In this document: positions 1 through 9,118 of the stretch, piece by piece
Position numbering within the stretch: the first letter of the stretch is position 1
How the letters are laid out: every line of letters begins with the position of its first letter
From: Lactiplantibacillus plajomi
Lineage (GTDB): Bacteria > Bacillota > Bacilli > Lactobacillales > Lactobacillaceae
DNA length: 64,000 nt
Direction of reading: 5' to 3'
NCBI RefSeq assembly: GCF_005405405.1
Contig: NZ_BJDZ01000008.1
Location: forward strand, 53,257-117,256
Notes under the pieces: generated by a model
Told to the model about the DNA's origin: nothing
Database searches by the model: none
The model's input: only the letters and a program-made list of their open reading frames with translations
Translations under genes and position numbers: made by a program

Positions 1-628
1 GCGTGTTGCCAATTAAGACCATCGCACGACTGGCATCCGGTGTCCAAATGAGGGTACGTTTCTTTCTCCGGCTAACCGGGATTTTCGCACGTTGACCATT
101 GCGAATGGCTTTGAAAAAAAGTGTGTTTGTAATACTTTTGGTGGATAAGGGGCCGTAGAATTCAGGTGCCCGGCAGATTACGGCGGTAATTCGGTTTGCG
201 GCCATTTCTCTGAGTAGCATGGTTGCCATGTTCGCCCGCACTGTTGACTTACGGCCTACAGGTTCAAACGGCGTTTTTTCCGTTTGCATTGCGGCAGTTT
301 TTGGATACATGTAGGTATTATCAAAGAAGACGAGTTTGGCGTGGTGCGCTTTACAAGCCTGAATAACGTTTGCCATCATGGTCGGAAATTGGTTTTCCCA
401 CATTTGGCTGTTCATCGGCAGTCCTAACGTGAAGTAGACGATGTCACTGCCAGCAATGGCGGCATCAGTTGCTTCGTGATCAAGCATGTTCGCTGCGATT
501 ACTTCGTCTCCGGGATTGATTTGAGTGGGGTGGCGGCTGACTAACCGAATTTTATCCGTATAGTGTCGCCGTAGTTCTAAGGCCAATTCGTGGCCGATTG
601 GGCCGTTACTACCAAGAATCGTTTGCAT
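1..628 (-). CDS. NAD(P)-binding Rossmann protein (NmrA/epimerase-like), 3' end outside window
   Basis: The protein opens with MQTILGSNGPIGHELALEL, a glycine-rich Rossmann dinucleotide-binding loop, and continues like the extended SDR/NmrA sugar-epimerase-like family, with a YGP motif near residue 160. About 209 residues are visible; the C terminus lies beyond position 1. The start ATG (626-628) overlaps the stop of the DJ-1 gene by one base (TGATG), so translation is probably coupled. It is the third gene of the ArsR-headed operon. A quinone or aldehyde stress role is an inference from the operon; no substrate can be named. Confidence 0.75.
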   Translation of the reverse strand, partial: MQTILGSNGPIGHELALELRRHYTDKIRLVSRHPTQINPGDEVIAANMLDHEATDAAIAGSDIVYFTLGLPMNSQMWENQFPTMMANVIQACKAHHAKLVFFDNTYMYPKTAAMQTEKTPFEPVGRKSTVRANMATMLLREMAANRITAVICRAPEFYGPLSTKSITNTLFFKAIRNGQRAKIPVSRRKKRTLIWTPDASRAMVLIGNT

Positions 629-1308
629 CATTTTGAGACCTCCGTAATGAACTTTTGCGCGACCGAACGGACTGAAAAGGGGTTCTGACCAGTGATCAGG
701 TGACCATCCTGAACGGTGTAGTCCTTATAAAACCGCTTTTTTTGAAAATTAGCACCGTGGTCAGTCGCAACGTCCTGGTTTAGAAACGGGACCACCTTCT
801 TTTTGCCCGCCAAAATTTCTTCGGCGGTGGTAAAGTCGGTAATGGTTTTACCCTTAATCACGTAATCACCCTGAGTATTTTTTAAATTCAGGAGTCCGGC
901 AATTCCGTGGCAAACGGAAAGAAGGTAACCACCGTGAGCGTAAATGGCGCTGGCAATGGCTTGAATTTCCGGGTTATCGGGGAAGTCCCACATTACCCCA
1001 TGACCGCCCGTATAGTAGATTGCCGAGTAAGTCGTTGGGTCGATCGTGCCGGGAGCTAAGGTGTTTTTAAGCCCCCGTTCAATGAAATCGCGATCCCGAT
1101 AGATGCCCATAATTGCGGCATCGGTATACTTCATGCTGCGCGGATCAAGTGGTACAAACCCGCCTTTGGGACTCACGTAATCCACAGCAATACCGGCTCG
1201 CTGCATTTCATCAACAAATTCAGCACTTTCGCCTAGCCATAATCCGGTCGGGTCGGTGGTACCCTGATAATTTTGAACGTTGGTTTCGACAATTAAGACT
1301 TTAATCAT
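628..1308 (-). CDS. DJ-1/PfpI family protein (Hsp31-like)
   Basis: A 226-residue class I glutamine-amidotransferase-fold protein. The nucleophile elbow reads LLSVCHGIAGLL around residue 132, and the preceding YYTGGHGVMWDFP segment is typical of the Hsp31-like branch. Such proteins act as glyoxalase/deglycase-like or chaperone stress proteins in the cytoplasm. The start ATG overlaps the ArsR stop (ATGA), with a CGGAG ribosome site inside the arsR end. Second gene of a three-gene operon. Family assignment is firm; the physiological substrate is not known. Confidence 0.85.
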   Translation of the reverse strand: MIKVLIVETNVQNYQGTTDPTGLWLGESAEFVDEMQRAGIAVDYVSPKGGFVPLDPRSMKYTDAAIMGIYRDRDFIERGLKNTLAPGTIDPTTYSAIYYTGGHGVMWDFPDNPEIQAIASAIYAHGGYLLSVCHGIAGLLNLKNTQGDYVIKGKTITDFTTAEEILAGKKKVVPFLNQDVATDHGANFQKKRFYKDYTVQDGHLITGQNPFSVRSVAQKFITEVSK

Positions 1309-1640
1309 TTGCGGGGACTCCGTTTCATAATTTCTTTTGCTTCGGTCAGAAAAGCCAGTAACTTATCAATTTCAGTGGTTACGTGTGTCAGGTAGTAAAA
1401 GTTTTTGGTTCCTTCGCGGTGATAGCTCACAATATGGGCGTCCTTTAATACTTTTAAGTGGTGTGAGACGGCGGGGCGTGATAGCCTAGTCGCGTCCATA
1501 AGTTGGCTGACTTGCAACCCGGTACAATCGGCGTTTTCTAAAAGCTTGATGATGATGGCTTGGCGCTTATCGTCACCGAGGGCAATTAAAAAATCACTGA
1601 TGTCGGTTAAATTTTTTTGTAGTTCAGTATAATCTGACAA
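1305..1640 (-). CDS. ArsR-family winged-helix repressor
   Basis: The protein carries a winged helix-turn-helix (QVSQLMDATRLSRPAVSHHLKVLKDA) of the ArsR/SmtB type, followed by a short C-terminal helix. It lacks the usual metal-binding CxC pair, so it may sense a reactive compound rather than a metal. I place the start at a TTG (1638-1640), because GGAGGA lies at 1647-1652 with a 6-nt gap; the longer ATG form would put this site inside the gene. It heads the operon with the DJ-1 and NAD-binding proteins and probably represses it through the palindrome at 1661-1684. Confidence 0.85.
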   Translation of the reverse strand: MSDYTELQKNLTDISDFLIALGDDKRQAIIIKLLENADCTGLQVSQLMDATRLSRPAVSHHLKVLKDAHIVSYHREGTKNFYYLTHVTTEIDKLLAFLTEAKEIMKRSPRK

Positions 1641-1660
1641 ATGAATTCCTCCAAACATTG

Positions 1661-1684
1661 GTTTAATGGTTTAAACAATTAAAC
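1661..1684. promoter_or_regulatory. Palindromic operator, probable ArsR site
   Basis: A 24-bp near-perfect inverted repeat: outer arms GTTTAAT (1661-1667) and ATTAAAC (1678-1684), inner GTTTAAAC (1669-1676). It overlaps the -10 element of the regulator promoter, as expected for autorepression. The identity of the binding protein is inferred from position. Confidence 0.65.
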
Positions 1685-1706
1685 TATCGTGCCGGATAAT
1701 TGTCAA
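1678..1706 (-). promoter_or_regulatory. Promoter of the ArsR operon
   Basis: On the minus strand, TTGACA (1701-1706) is separated by 17 bp from TTTAAT (1678-1683). This is a near-consensus sigma-A promoter. Confidence 0.75.
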
Positions 1707-1782
1707 TTAAAAGGTTTCTTAGCGTGGGTTAGCACACGAAGTAGGCAATCAGTAACCGACGTTAACGCTGGCAATATGTAAA

Positions 1783-1830
1783 AAAGACTAGCACGGTAAA
1801 ACTTGGATTAGTTTTACCGTGCTAGTCTTT
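1783..1830. terminator. Intrinsic terminator after corA-like gene
   Basis: Perfect 20-bp stem (1783-1802 with 1811-1830) and an 8-nt loop. It is followed on the minus strand by a T run, so it ends leftward transcription from the CorA-like gene. Confidence 0.85.
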
Positions 1831-1904
1831 AATTCGAGTATCAGTGGTGAAAAGATTAGTTGTAAACCGCCTTGCTCCTGTTTTGCTGGTCCCGGGCCTT
1901 TTGA

Positions 1905-2813
1905 TCATTTTCGAAATGAATTCCGGCGTAACAGCCATAGGGTCAGGGCACAGAACCCAATGGCGATCACAATCGTGATTTCCCAGCCAAACGGACTTTT
2001 CATGAACGGTAAGTCAACGTTTTGGCCGAAGAACCCGAAAACGATGTTCGGCATCGTGAGGACGATTGAAAAGATGGTCAGCAGCCACATCGTGTTGTTC
2101 AAGCTGTTATCCAGAATGTTCGAGTAGGCGTTGGACACCCGCCCGATAATGTCGGAAGCAATGTTGGCCATTTCCAACCCCTGTTGGGCTTCGACGATGA
2201 TGTCATCCAGCCGTTCCTTCTGGGCGGTTGAGAACTTAACCGGTGCAAAGCGCTTTAGCGATTGTAACAAGTCGTTATTACTTTTTAACGAGGTCAAAAA
2301 GTAAACCAGCGTCGTTTCGAGGTCCATCAGTTGTAAAATGACGGAGCGTTGAATTTGGCGCTTCATTTTGAGCTGAATGTTTTGGCGTTCCTTATTGATC
2401 TTGTTAATGGCGGAAAAGTACTGGCGCGATAATTTATAGAGGACGTTAAAAATGTAGTCGAACGGGTGGAGCACCTTTTCCCAGTCGGCGTCGATCTCGT
2501 CGGCCAGCATGTCCTCGACAAACATCGTGTTATCGGTGGTAAAGGTGATCAGGGTGTGGTCGATCATCATAAAACTGACCTGGGCCGTGTAAGTCCCCTC
2601 GGCTTTACTATTCGTGACCACGTCAAAAATAATGGTCGTAATGGCGCTCTTGGCATCGTACTCTAAGCGCCCCCGTTCGTGTTGGTCGGTGGCGTAGCCG
2701 AGCATTTCGTCGGTGACCTGTTCGTCATTGACCAGTTGGTTGTAATCATTATCAGTATAGTTGTTAACCGCGACCCACCGGAAATCGTCGCTTAAATCTT
2801 GTACTTTTATCAT
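1905..2813 (-). CDS. CorA-family divalent cation transporter
   Basis: About 302 residues: a long cytoplasmic alpha/beta domain, a helical stalk, then two C-terminal membrane segments. The signature loop after the first membrane helix reads FGFFGQNV, so the family's GMN is GQN here. This departs from the canonical selectivity motif but occurs in divergent CorA proteins. I choose ATG at 2811-2813, because GGAAG sits 8 nt upstream; a longer TTG start would overlap that ribosome site. Mg2+ is the usual substrate; with the altered motif the ion is uncertain. Single-gene unit ending at the 1783-1830 terminator. Confidence 0.85.
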   Translation of the reverse strand: MIKVQDLSDDFRWVAVNNYTDNDYNQLVNDEQVTDEMLGYATDQHERGRLEYDAKSAITTIIFDVVTNSKAEGTYTAQVSFMMIDHTLITFTTDNTMFVEDMLADEIDADWEKVLHPFDYIFNVLYKLSRQYFSAINKINKERQNIQLKMKRQIQRSVILQLMDLETTLVYFLTSLKSNNDLLQSLKRFAPVKFSTAQKERLDDIIVEAQQGLEMANIASDIIGRVSNAYSNILDNSLNNTMWLLTIFSIVLTMPNIVFGFFGQNVDLPFMKSPFGWEITIVIAIGFCALTLWLLRRNSFRK

Positions 2814-2905
2814 AGTTTTAACTTCCAAAAATTTGATTTACCTTCAATTTAACACGACTAACCAGTTAGCGTAAAGGTAGATTTCAATAATCAGGCGATT
2901 CGAGG

Positions 2906-4066
2906 TCAAGCGACCCGGGTGGCACTCAGTCGTTCACACCATAAGTGATGCTCACGATTAAATAAGGCTAATAACAGGTCGTAACTGATCAGTAATAGCA
3001 GCAGTGAAACGACGACCAGGTAAATGTCTAGCCGGTTCAGTGCCGCGCTCGGCATGTCTCCCAAGCGGTTAAATAGCCATAGGTCGAGAAAGAGCAGCGG
3101 TAGGCTGACTAAATACAGGCCACCGTAGTGAATGAGTAGCTGAATTAAGTTGGCCCGCTGGCCGCTGGTGGCGGTGACCCGGCTGTTAAACAGCCAACCG
3201 CCCAGCGTTTTGCCGGTCAAGAAAGCGGAAAGTAAGAAGAAAATCAGGATGTCGGCCACGTATAGCCAGCGAAAGTCGTGCGGTAACTGCCAACCAAAGT
3301 GTTTGACTAAAACGAAGTAGCCGGTGTCGAACGCCGCAATCAACAGCCAATCGGTGAGGAGGGCGAAAATCCGCCGCCAGTTGATCGGGTGGTGGTCCGC
3401 CCGCAAGACGGTTGAGTTATCACGTTCCTTGATACTTTTAGGGATAAAGAGTAAGCACCAGGCACCAACGATGCCGCCGAGCGTGTTGGTGAGCAGGTCG
3501 TCGACGTCGAACATTCGGTAGGCCCGCGGGTAGTAGCCGTAAAGCCCGGTTAATTGGGTCGTTTCAAAAAATAATGAGCCGGCGAAACTGGTCAGGGTGA
3601 TCAACCACAGTGGCCAGTGGTGGCGCCATTTTAAGTAAGCGCCAATCGGCATAAATAGTAGCACGTTGAAGAACGGCTGGAAGAAGCTGGACGCCTTGAA
3701 TGCGTTGAGCCAAGTACTAGTGTCGTGGAGTTCGAACGGGGTGGCACTAACGAATTGGGTTAGGAAGTAAAACGGGCGTAGGTTGTATTCTGCGGACGTT
3801 AAGGTTGCCACGGATGTGCGCGTGGGCAACGGTAAAATGATTAGTAAGTAAGCGGCGGCGAGGTACCAAATAAATGTGTAGGTTGCGATTAAATTTTGTT
3901 GCGTCAAGGTTTTACGCAGTCGCAATTGACTGGCTAGGACGATAATTGCAAAAAATAACGTGGCTAGCGGTAAAACTAAGATTAAGATGTGGGCGGGTTC
4001 TAGTAGCGCGCTGACAACGTTACTGGATTGCGCTAAGTGATAAAGTTTGGTAATGATGTCGACCAT
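2906..4066 (-). CDS. VanZ-like/RDD fusion membrane protein
   Basis: A multi-spanning membrane protein of about 386 residues. The first half is a VanZ-like domain, with the FFQPFFNVLLFMPIGAY segment and a conserved acidic DVDDLLTNTLGG loop. From about residue 240 an RDD-like domain follows (three predicted membrane helices, with DTGYF and GKTLGGWLF). The start is ATG at 4064-4066, preceded by GGGGGA at a 6-nt gap; an upstream TTG is less likely. VanZ-like proteins are linked to envelope stress and glycopeptide tolerance in some Gram-positives, but this protein's function is unknown. Confidence 0.8.
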   Translation of the reverse strand: MVDIITKLYHLAQSSNVVSALLEPAHILILVLPLATLFFAIIVLASQLRLRKTLTQQNLIATYTFIWYLAAAYLLIILPLPTRTSVATLTSAEYNLRPFYFLTQFVSATPFELHDTSTWLNAFKASSFFQPFFNVLLFMPIGAYLKWRHHWPLWLITLTSFAGSLFFETTQLTGLYGYYPRAYRMFDVDDLLTNTLGGIVGAWCLLFIPKSIKERDNSTVLRADHHPINWRRIFALLTDWLLIAAFDTGYFVLVKHFGWQLPHDFRWLYVADILIFFLLSAFLTGKTLGGWLFNSRVTATSGQRANLIQLLIHYGGLYLVSLPLLFLDLWLFNRLGDMPSAALNRLDIYLVVVSLLLLLISYDLLLALFNREHHLWCERLSATRVA

Positions 4067-4249
4067 GGACAGTCCCCCGTTTCCGAAAAGCGACAATTAA
4101 TAAACCTAGCATAGCGGATAAATGCGGATTAAGTTAGTATTTTGGCCACTAAATTAGTGAAATGTTAATGAATCGGCGACTGGGTGCGCTTGCAGCCGGT
4201 GTCAGAATATGGTTGAATAGTCCTAAAACATTAAAGGAGCATGAGAAAA

Positions 4250-5086
4250 ATGTTAGTAGACGGCCATACCCACACGGAACTTTGTCCCCACGGTAGCGGT
4301 GAAGCCACCGCCAAGATGATTGAGCGGGCGATTCAGCTTGGCTTCAAGCGGTACTGCATTACCGAACACGCCCCGTTACCACCGGCCTTTAAGGCGCAGT
4401 ATGCCGGTAGCCCGGCCGGCTTTACGGAAGCGTCGTTGCGTTTAGACCAAGTTGACGAGTATTTAGAATTAGCCCACCAACTGCAACGGGATTACGCTGA
4501 CCAAATCGAGGTCTCGGTCGGCTTTGAAGTGGATTTCTTACCGGATTACGTTGACTGGACCCGGGCCTTTTTGGACGAGTACGGTCCGCAAACTCAGGAA
4601 AGTATTTTGTCGGTCCACTTCATGGTCGGTGCGACCGGGAAGACTTGGCCAATCGACATGTCGCCAGCCGATTTTAAGGCCGGCTTTGGGCAGTGGTTAG
4701 CGGCGCCCCAGCGGCTGTTTCAGCAGTATTACCAAACCGTATTGGCGTCGGTTCAAGCCGACCTCGGTAACTACGCGCCGCAGCGGATCGGCCACATGAG
4801 CTTAGTGCGTAAGTATCAAGACTACTTTGGCATTACCGAACCACTTGCGGCGTCCAACCTCGCCTTGGTTGACCAAATTTTAGCACTAATCAAGGCACAG
4901 AACCGGCAACTTGATCTCAATTTAGCTGGTTTGTTCAAACCATTTTGTAATGATTTTTATCCCGGCGCGCAGATTTTAACGCGGGCCCAAAAGCTTGATA
5001 TTCCGCTGGTTTATGGCTCGGATGCTCACGATATTGCCAGCGTCGGTCACGGTTTTCACCTAATAAAAAAATTAATTAATGGTTGA
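4250..5086 (+). CDS. hisK: Histidinol-phosphatase, PHP family
   Basis: A PHP-domain phosphoesterase opening with MLVDGHTHTELCPHGSG, the metal-binding HxH motif. Further metal ligands are visible in CITEHAPLP, in the SVHFM segment and in the GSDAHD motif near the end. It hydrolyses L-histidinol phosphate to histidinol, a step otherwise missing from the downstream operon, so the pathway is complete here. The second ATG (4250) is preferred: AAAGGAG at 4233-4239 is only 1 nt from the first ATG but 10 nt from the second. It precedes the his T-box and has its own transcription. Confidence 0.9.
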   Translation: MLVDGHTHTELCPHGSGEATAKMIERAIQLGFKRYCITEHAPLPPAFKAQYAGSPAGFTEASLRLDQVDEYLELAHQLQRDYADQIEVSVGFEVDFLPDYVDWTRAFLDEYGPQTQESILSVHFMVGATGKTWPIDMSPADFKAGFGQWLAAPQRLFQQYYQTVLASVQADLGNYAPQRIGHMSLVRKYQDYFGITEPLAASNLALVDQILALIKAQNRQLDLNLAGLFKPFCNDFYPGAQILTRAQKLDIPLVYGSDAHDIASVGHGFHLIKKLING

Positions 5087-5111
5087 CAGCCGTGATTTTA
5101 GTGCCTATAAT
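5083..5111 (+). promoter_or_regulatory. Consensus promoter of the his operon
   Basis: TTGACA (5083-5088), 17-bp spacer, TATAAT (5106-5111): a perfect consensus sigma-A promoter. It starts inside the last codons of the phosphatase gene. Confidence 0.9.
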
Positions 5112-5118
5112 GAGCATT

Positions 5119-5403
5119 AAATTAAACAACTAATCAAATTTTAATAAACGGTTGTGATTAGAAAAAGTAATTAACCATTCCTCATCCAGAGAGTCCGGGT
5201 AGCTGAGAACCGGGCAGACATGGTTAACGAACCCACATCTATGAACTGCTAGGGTGAACCCGTACTATTAGCCCCAGCCGAATTGGTTTCGTTATCCAAG
5301 TTGACTTGATCAACATGAGGTCGGTAGTGTGAACTACCGACGAAATAAGGTGGAACCACGTGGAAACGTCCTTTTAGCAAATTGCTAAAGGGACGTTTTT
5401 TTA
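5119..5403 (+). promoter_or_regulatory. T-box leader of the his operon (tRNA-His)
   Basis: The stem I apical signature begins at GAGAGTCCGGGTAG (about 5190). The T-box proper, AAGGTGGAACCACG, is at 5347-5360, and a terminator lies at 5364-5403. The segment CACAT at 5234-5238 contains overlapping CAC and CAT His codons and is the best specifier candidate. Uncharged tRNA-His should favour antitermination and switch on hisZ-hisC. The base after TGG in the bulge is A, which would not pair with the C73 normally found on tRNA-His. Confidence 0.9.
5364..5403 (+). terminator. T-box-controlled terminator, his leader
   Basis: A stem of AAACGTCC-type sequence with its complement GGGACGTTT closes over an A/T-rich loop and runs into seven Ts. 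It is mutually exclusive with the antiterminator containing the T-box at 5347-5360. Confidence 0.85.
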
Positions 5404-5436
5404 TATCATAATCGTTCAATTCAAGGAGGCGTTAGC

Positions 5437-6588
5437 ATGTTACAACACTTATTACCATTGGGTACCCGGGATGAATTCGGCCGGCGGGCCCGTAGAAAGC
5501 AACAACTAATTTCGGTGATCCAGGCCCATTTTAAGCGCCGCGGGCTAGCGCCGATCGCGACGCCACTGTTGGAAAATGAGGCGGTCTTCGATCCTTACCA
5601 GATGGGCAATTATCAGTTATACCGCTTGCTGGGAACCGATGGCCAGACGTTGGTGTTACGGCCCGACTTAACGTTACCGATTGCACGCTTCATCAGTGCA
5701 ACCAAGGTGCCGTTACCACGTAAGTTTAGTTACGTAGGCGATATATTCCGGGTCAGCCGCCAGTTGTCGGGGTCCTATAATCAGATTACCCAAGCCGGGG
5801 TTGAGCTAATCGGCTACGGTTCACTAAAAGCCGAGTTGGAATGCTTAACGATTGCTAACCAGTTAAGTGCCGAGCTGATTGAGGACGCCGTGGAAATCGA
5901 ATTAGGTGACGCCCGCTTTGCACAACGGGTGGTTGCAAGCCTGACCGATAACGCATCGACCCAACAAGCAATCTTACGGGCGCTTTTTGACAAACGGGTG
6001 CCGAAGTATCAGGCGCTGATCGCCCCGTATCGTGACCAGCCCCTGTACGACTTTTTAAAAGGGTGGCCACGCTTATTCGGGCGACCAACCGATGTGCTGG
6101 CCCAGTTAACGGCCGCACCGCTTCCCGCCACCGTTCAACCAAGTATCGACCGCTTGAAGCGGGTGGTCGCCTGGATGAAGACCACGATGCCCAAGCAGGC
6201 GGTCTCACTGGATTTAAGCAGTCAGGCACCGCAGAAGTATTACACCGGCCTGACCTTTCGGGGCTATTCACAAGCCGGTGCCGGCTACCTGTTTAGCGGC
6301 GGACGTTACGACCAGCTGTTAGCAAACTTTCAGGCCGAGGCCGAACCGGCCGTTGGCATGGGCATCAACGTTGATTTATTGACGACGCTAGCCGCTGATC
6401 AGCCCGAGGCGCAACCGCGCGAACTGATCTATTGTGAACCGGACCAGTGGCAACAAGCTGAGGCGTACTTAGCACAGCAACCCAATGCCAGCATTAGTTT
6501 GGCGCCGGACTTGGCCGCAGCCCGCATGGAAGCACAACGGGCGGGGGCCCGCTTAGTGGATTTAACAGGAGGTGGCGTCAATGCCTGA
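5437..6588 (+). CDS. hisZ: ATP phosphoribosyltransferase regulatory subunit HisZ
   Basis: A 383-residue paralogue of histidyl-tRNA synthetase: it has class II motif 2-like FSYVGDIFRV and the SGGRYDQL motif but lacks the anticodon-binding domain. HisZ is the obligate partner of short-form HisG, forming the hetero-octameric first enzyme of histidine synthesis and mediating feedback inhibition. AAGGAGG lies 8 nt before the ATG. First gene of the T-box-controlled operon; it runs into hisG with a 7-nt overlap. Confidence 0.95.
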   Translation: MLQHLLPLGTRDEFGRRARRKQQLISVIQAHFKRRGLAPIATPLLENEAVFDPYQMGNYQLYRLLGTDGQTLVLRPDLTLPIARFISATKVPLPRKFSYVGDIFRVSRQLSGSYNQITQAGVELIGYGSLKAELECLTIANQLSAELIEDAVEIELGDARFAQRVVASLTDNASTQQAILRALFDKRVPKYQALIAPYRDQPLYDFLKGWPRLFGRPTDVLAQLTAAPLPATVQPSIDRLKRVVAWMKTTMPKQAVSLDLSSQAPQKYYTGLTFRGYSQAGAGYLFSGGRYDQLLANFQAEAEPAVGMGINVDLLTTLAADQPEAQPRELIYCEPDQWQQAEAYLAQQPNASISLAPDLAAARMEAQRAGARLVDLTGGGVNA

Positions 6589-7237
6589 AGAACGAATTAA
6601 AATCGCCCTGACCAAGGGGCGCGTCGAACAACAGGTCGTCCCGTTACTGGAAGCAGCCGGCATCGACTGTCAGCAGTTACGTAATAAACAGCGCCGTTTG
6701 ATTTTTGATTCGGATACCCAGCCGTACCAATTTATTTTAGCCAAGGGTCCGGACGTCACGACGTTCCTAGAACGCGGGGCTGCTGATATCGGCATCGTGG
6801 GCAGCGATATTTTGACCGAGCACCAGAGCAGCCAGTACGAATTGATGGATTTAGGCGTCGGCGTGTGTCAGTTCGTCCTCGCCTCGACCGCCGACTTTGA
6901 TCCGCAGGCGCCCCGTCGTAAAATTATTGGCACTAAGTACCCACGGATAACCCAGCGCTACTTTGATCAGCTGGGACGCGACGTTGAAATCATTAAAATT
7001 GAAGGTTCGGTCGAATTGGCGCCGCTGACCGGGTTGGCGGACGCAATCGTCGACATTACCGAAACCGGCACGACGCTGCGGGAGAACCACTTGAAAATTT
7101 ATGATTATTTACAGCCGGTCTCGACACGGCTCGTGGTCAACCGGCTGGCGTTGAAGCAACATCAACGGTTGATTTACCAGTTTGTTGACCAGTTAGCAGA
7201 AGTCGTGAGCAAGTCGTCAAAGGAGTTAGCAAAATGA
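6582..7237 (+). CDS. hisG: ATP phosphoribosyltransferase catalytic subunit, short form
   Basis: About 218 residues, matching the short HisG class that lacks the C-terminal ACT-like regulatory domain and needs HisZ. The PRPP-binding signature appears as DAIVDITETGTTLRENHL near residue 150. The start is the ATG beginning at 6581 (MPEERIKIALTKGR), which follows AGGAGG at 6567-6572; an upstream GTG overlaps that site. It condenses ATP with PRPP in the committed step. Its stop overlaps the hisD start (ATGA). Confidence 0.95.
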
Positions 7238-8520
7238 AAATTATTAATGAAGATTTAGCCAGTTTGAAACGGTTAGTGCAAACCAAGACCCAGCAACTGA
7301 CCGACTTAAAAGTTGAGGCGGCGGTGCGTGACATCATCAGTGACGTGATTGCCCGCGGTGATCAAGCCGTTAGGGCGTATGAAAGCAAATTTGATCACGT
7401 TGATCTGACTGAATTTAAGTTATCCCAGCAGGCGATCGACGCGGCTTACGATAATTTGGACGCCGATGTTAAGCGGGCGTTGCTGCTTGCAAAGCGCAAC
7501 ATTACCAGCTTCCACGAAAAGGAAAAGGCGACCGGTTTTATTGACGCCGAACAACCGGGAGTTCTACGGGGACAAAAGTTGTTGCCGTTACAACGGGTCG
7601 GCTTATACGTACCCGGTGGGACCGCGGCTTACCCGTCGACCCTGTTGATGAGTGCTTTGCCGGCCAAAATCGCCGGCGTCGCGGAAGTCGTGATGGTGAC
7701 GCCACCCCAAAAGGACGGTATTAACCCGGCGGTGCTCGCCGCCGCCAAGATTGCCGGTGTTGACGCCATTTACCAGGTTGGTGGCGCCCAGGCAATCGCC
7801 GCCTTGGCTTACGGAACTGAAAGCATTCCGGCGGTCGATAAGATCATCGGTCCCGGGAACGTCTTCGTGGCGACCGCCAAGAAGCAGGTGTTCGGGCAGG
7901 TTGCCATCGACATGGTCGCGGGTCCGTCCGAAATTGGCATCATCGCCGATGACAGCGCCGACCCGCGCCGGTTAGCGGCCGATTTATTAAGTCAGGCGGA
8001 ACACGACCGCCGGGCCCGGCCAATTCTAATTACCGATAGCCAACCGTTAGCGCAAGCTGTTAGTGATAACGTCACCAAGCAACTGCAAGTGTTACCCCGA
8101 ACGGCGATCGCCACCGCCGCGGTCAACGAGAAGGGCTTTATCGCGGTCGTTGACCGGGTCGAGGACATGTTTGCCTTAATGAACACCGTTGCGCCGGAAC
8201 ACTTGGAAATCCAATTACGGAACCCAACCCAGTACTTGAACCTGATTAAAAATGCCGGTTCGGTCTTCTTAGGCAAGTACGCTTCGGAACCGTTGGGCGA
8301 TTACGTTGCCGGTCCGAACCACATCTTACCGACTAGCGGCACGGCCCGCTTCTCGTCGCCGCTGGGCGTCTACGACTTCGTTAAGAGGACGTCGTTTATT
8401 CAGTACACCAAGGACGCGTTAGCGAAGGAAGCCCCGGCGATTACCACCCTAGCCCGAGTTGAGGGGTTGGAGGGGCACGCCCGCGCCATCGAATCACGGT
8501 TTGACAAGTATTACGACTAA
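7234..8520 (+). CDS. hisD: Histidinol dehydrogenase
   Basis: A 428-residue enzyme of full family length. Recognisable blocks are [17 protein letters not shown], the [14 protein letters not shown] segment, [12 protein letters not shown], and the zinc-site stretch LLSQAEHD. It oxidises histidinol to histidine in two NAD-dependent steps. The start overlaps the hisG stop by 4 nt (ATGA), with AAAGGAG just upstream. It is followed closely by hisB. Confidence 0.96.
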   Translation: MKIINEDLASLKRLVQTKTQQLTDLKVEAAVRDIISDVIARGDQAVRAYESKFDHVDLTEFKLSQQAIDAAYDNLDADVKRALLLAKRNITSFHEKEKATGFIDAEQPGVLRGQKLLPLQRVGLYVPGGTAAYPSTLLMSALPAKIAGVAEVVMVTPPQKDGINPAVLAAAKIAGVDAIYQVGGAQAIAALAYGTESIPAVDKIIGPGNVFVATAKKQVFGQVAIDMVAGPSEIGIIADDSADPRRLAADLLSQAEHDRRARPILITDSQPLAQAVSDNVTKQLQVLPRTAIATAAVNEKGFIAVVDRVEDMFALMNTVAPEHLEIQLRNPTQYLNLIKNAGSVFLGKYASEPLGDYVAGPNHILPTSGTARFSSPLGVYDFVKRTSFIQYTKDALAKEAPAITTLARVEGLEGHARAIESRFDKYYD

Positions 8521-8533
8521 GGAGGGGATTACC

Positions 8534-9118
8534 ATGCGTGAAGCAACCATTAAGCGGGTGACTAAGGAAACCCAAATTGAAATCAGTTTAAACCTAGACC
8601 AACAGAGTGGTATCGAAATTGATACCGGAATCGGCTTTTTGAATCACATGCTGACCCTGTTCGCAAAGCACGGTCGCTTCGGCCTGAAAGTGAAGTGCCT
8701 CGGCGACCTCGACGTCGACCCGCACCACACGACCGAAGACACCGGCATCGTGCTCGGCGAATGTTTCAAGCAGGCGCTGGGTAATAAGGAAGGTATTGAA
8801 CGTTACGGCACCGCCTTTGTTCCGATGGATGAAACCTTGGGGCAGGTCAGCGTTGACTTAAGCGGGCGCTCCTACCTCGTCTTTGACGCTGAATTGACCA
8901 ACCCCCGGCTGGGCGGGTTGGATACCGAAACGGTGGAGGACTTCTTTCAGGCCTGTGCGTTTGCCGCCGAAATGAACTTACACGCCCGCATTTTATACGG
9001 GCGCAATACTCACCACAAAGTTGAAAGTTTGTTTAAGGCCTTTGGTCGCGCAATGCGGACGGCCGTGACGATTAATCCGGAGATTATTGGCGTGAACTCC
9101 ACGAAGGGTGTGATCTAA
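8534..9118 (+). CDS. hisB: Imidazoleglycerol-phosphate dehydratase
   Basis: A monofunctional 194-residue dehydratase without the phosphatase domain found in E. coli HisB, consistent with a separate PHP phosphatase at 4250. The two metal-binding motifs are [13 protein letters not shown] and [16 protein letters not shown]. The start ATG (8534) follows AAGGAGGGG; the reading frame extends upstream into hisD without a supported start. The next gene starts immediately after its stop. Confidence 0.95.
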   Translation: MREATIKRVTKETQIEISLNLDQQSGIEIDTGIGFLNHMLTLFAKHGRFGLKVKCLGDLDVDPHHTTEDTGIVLGECFKQALGNKEGIERYGTAFVPMDETLGQVSVDLSGRSYLVFDAELTNPRLGGLDTETVEDFFQACAFAAEMNLHARILYGRNTHHKVESLFKAFGRAMRTAVTINPEIIGVNSTKGVI

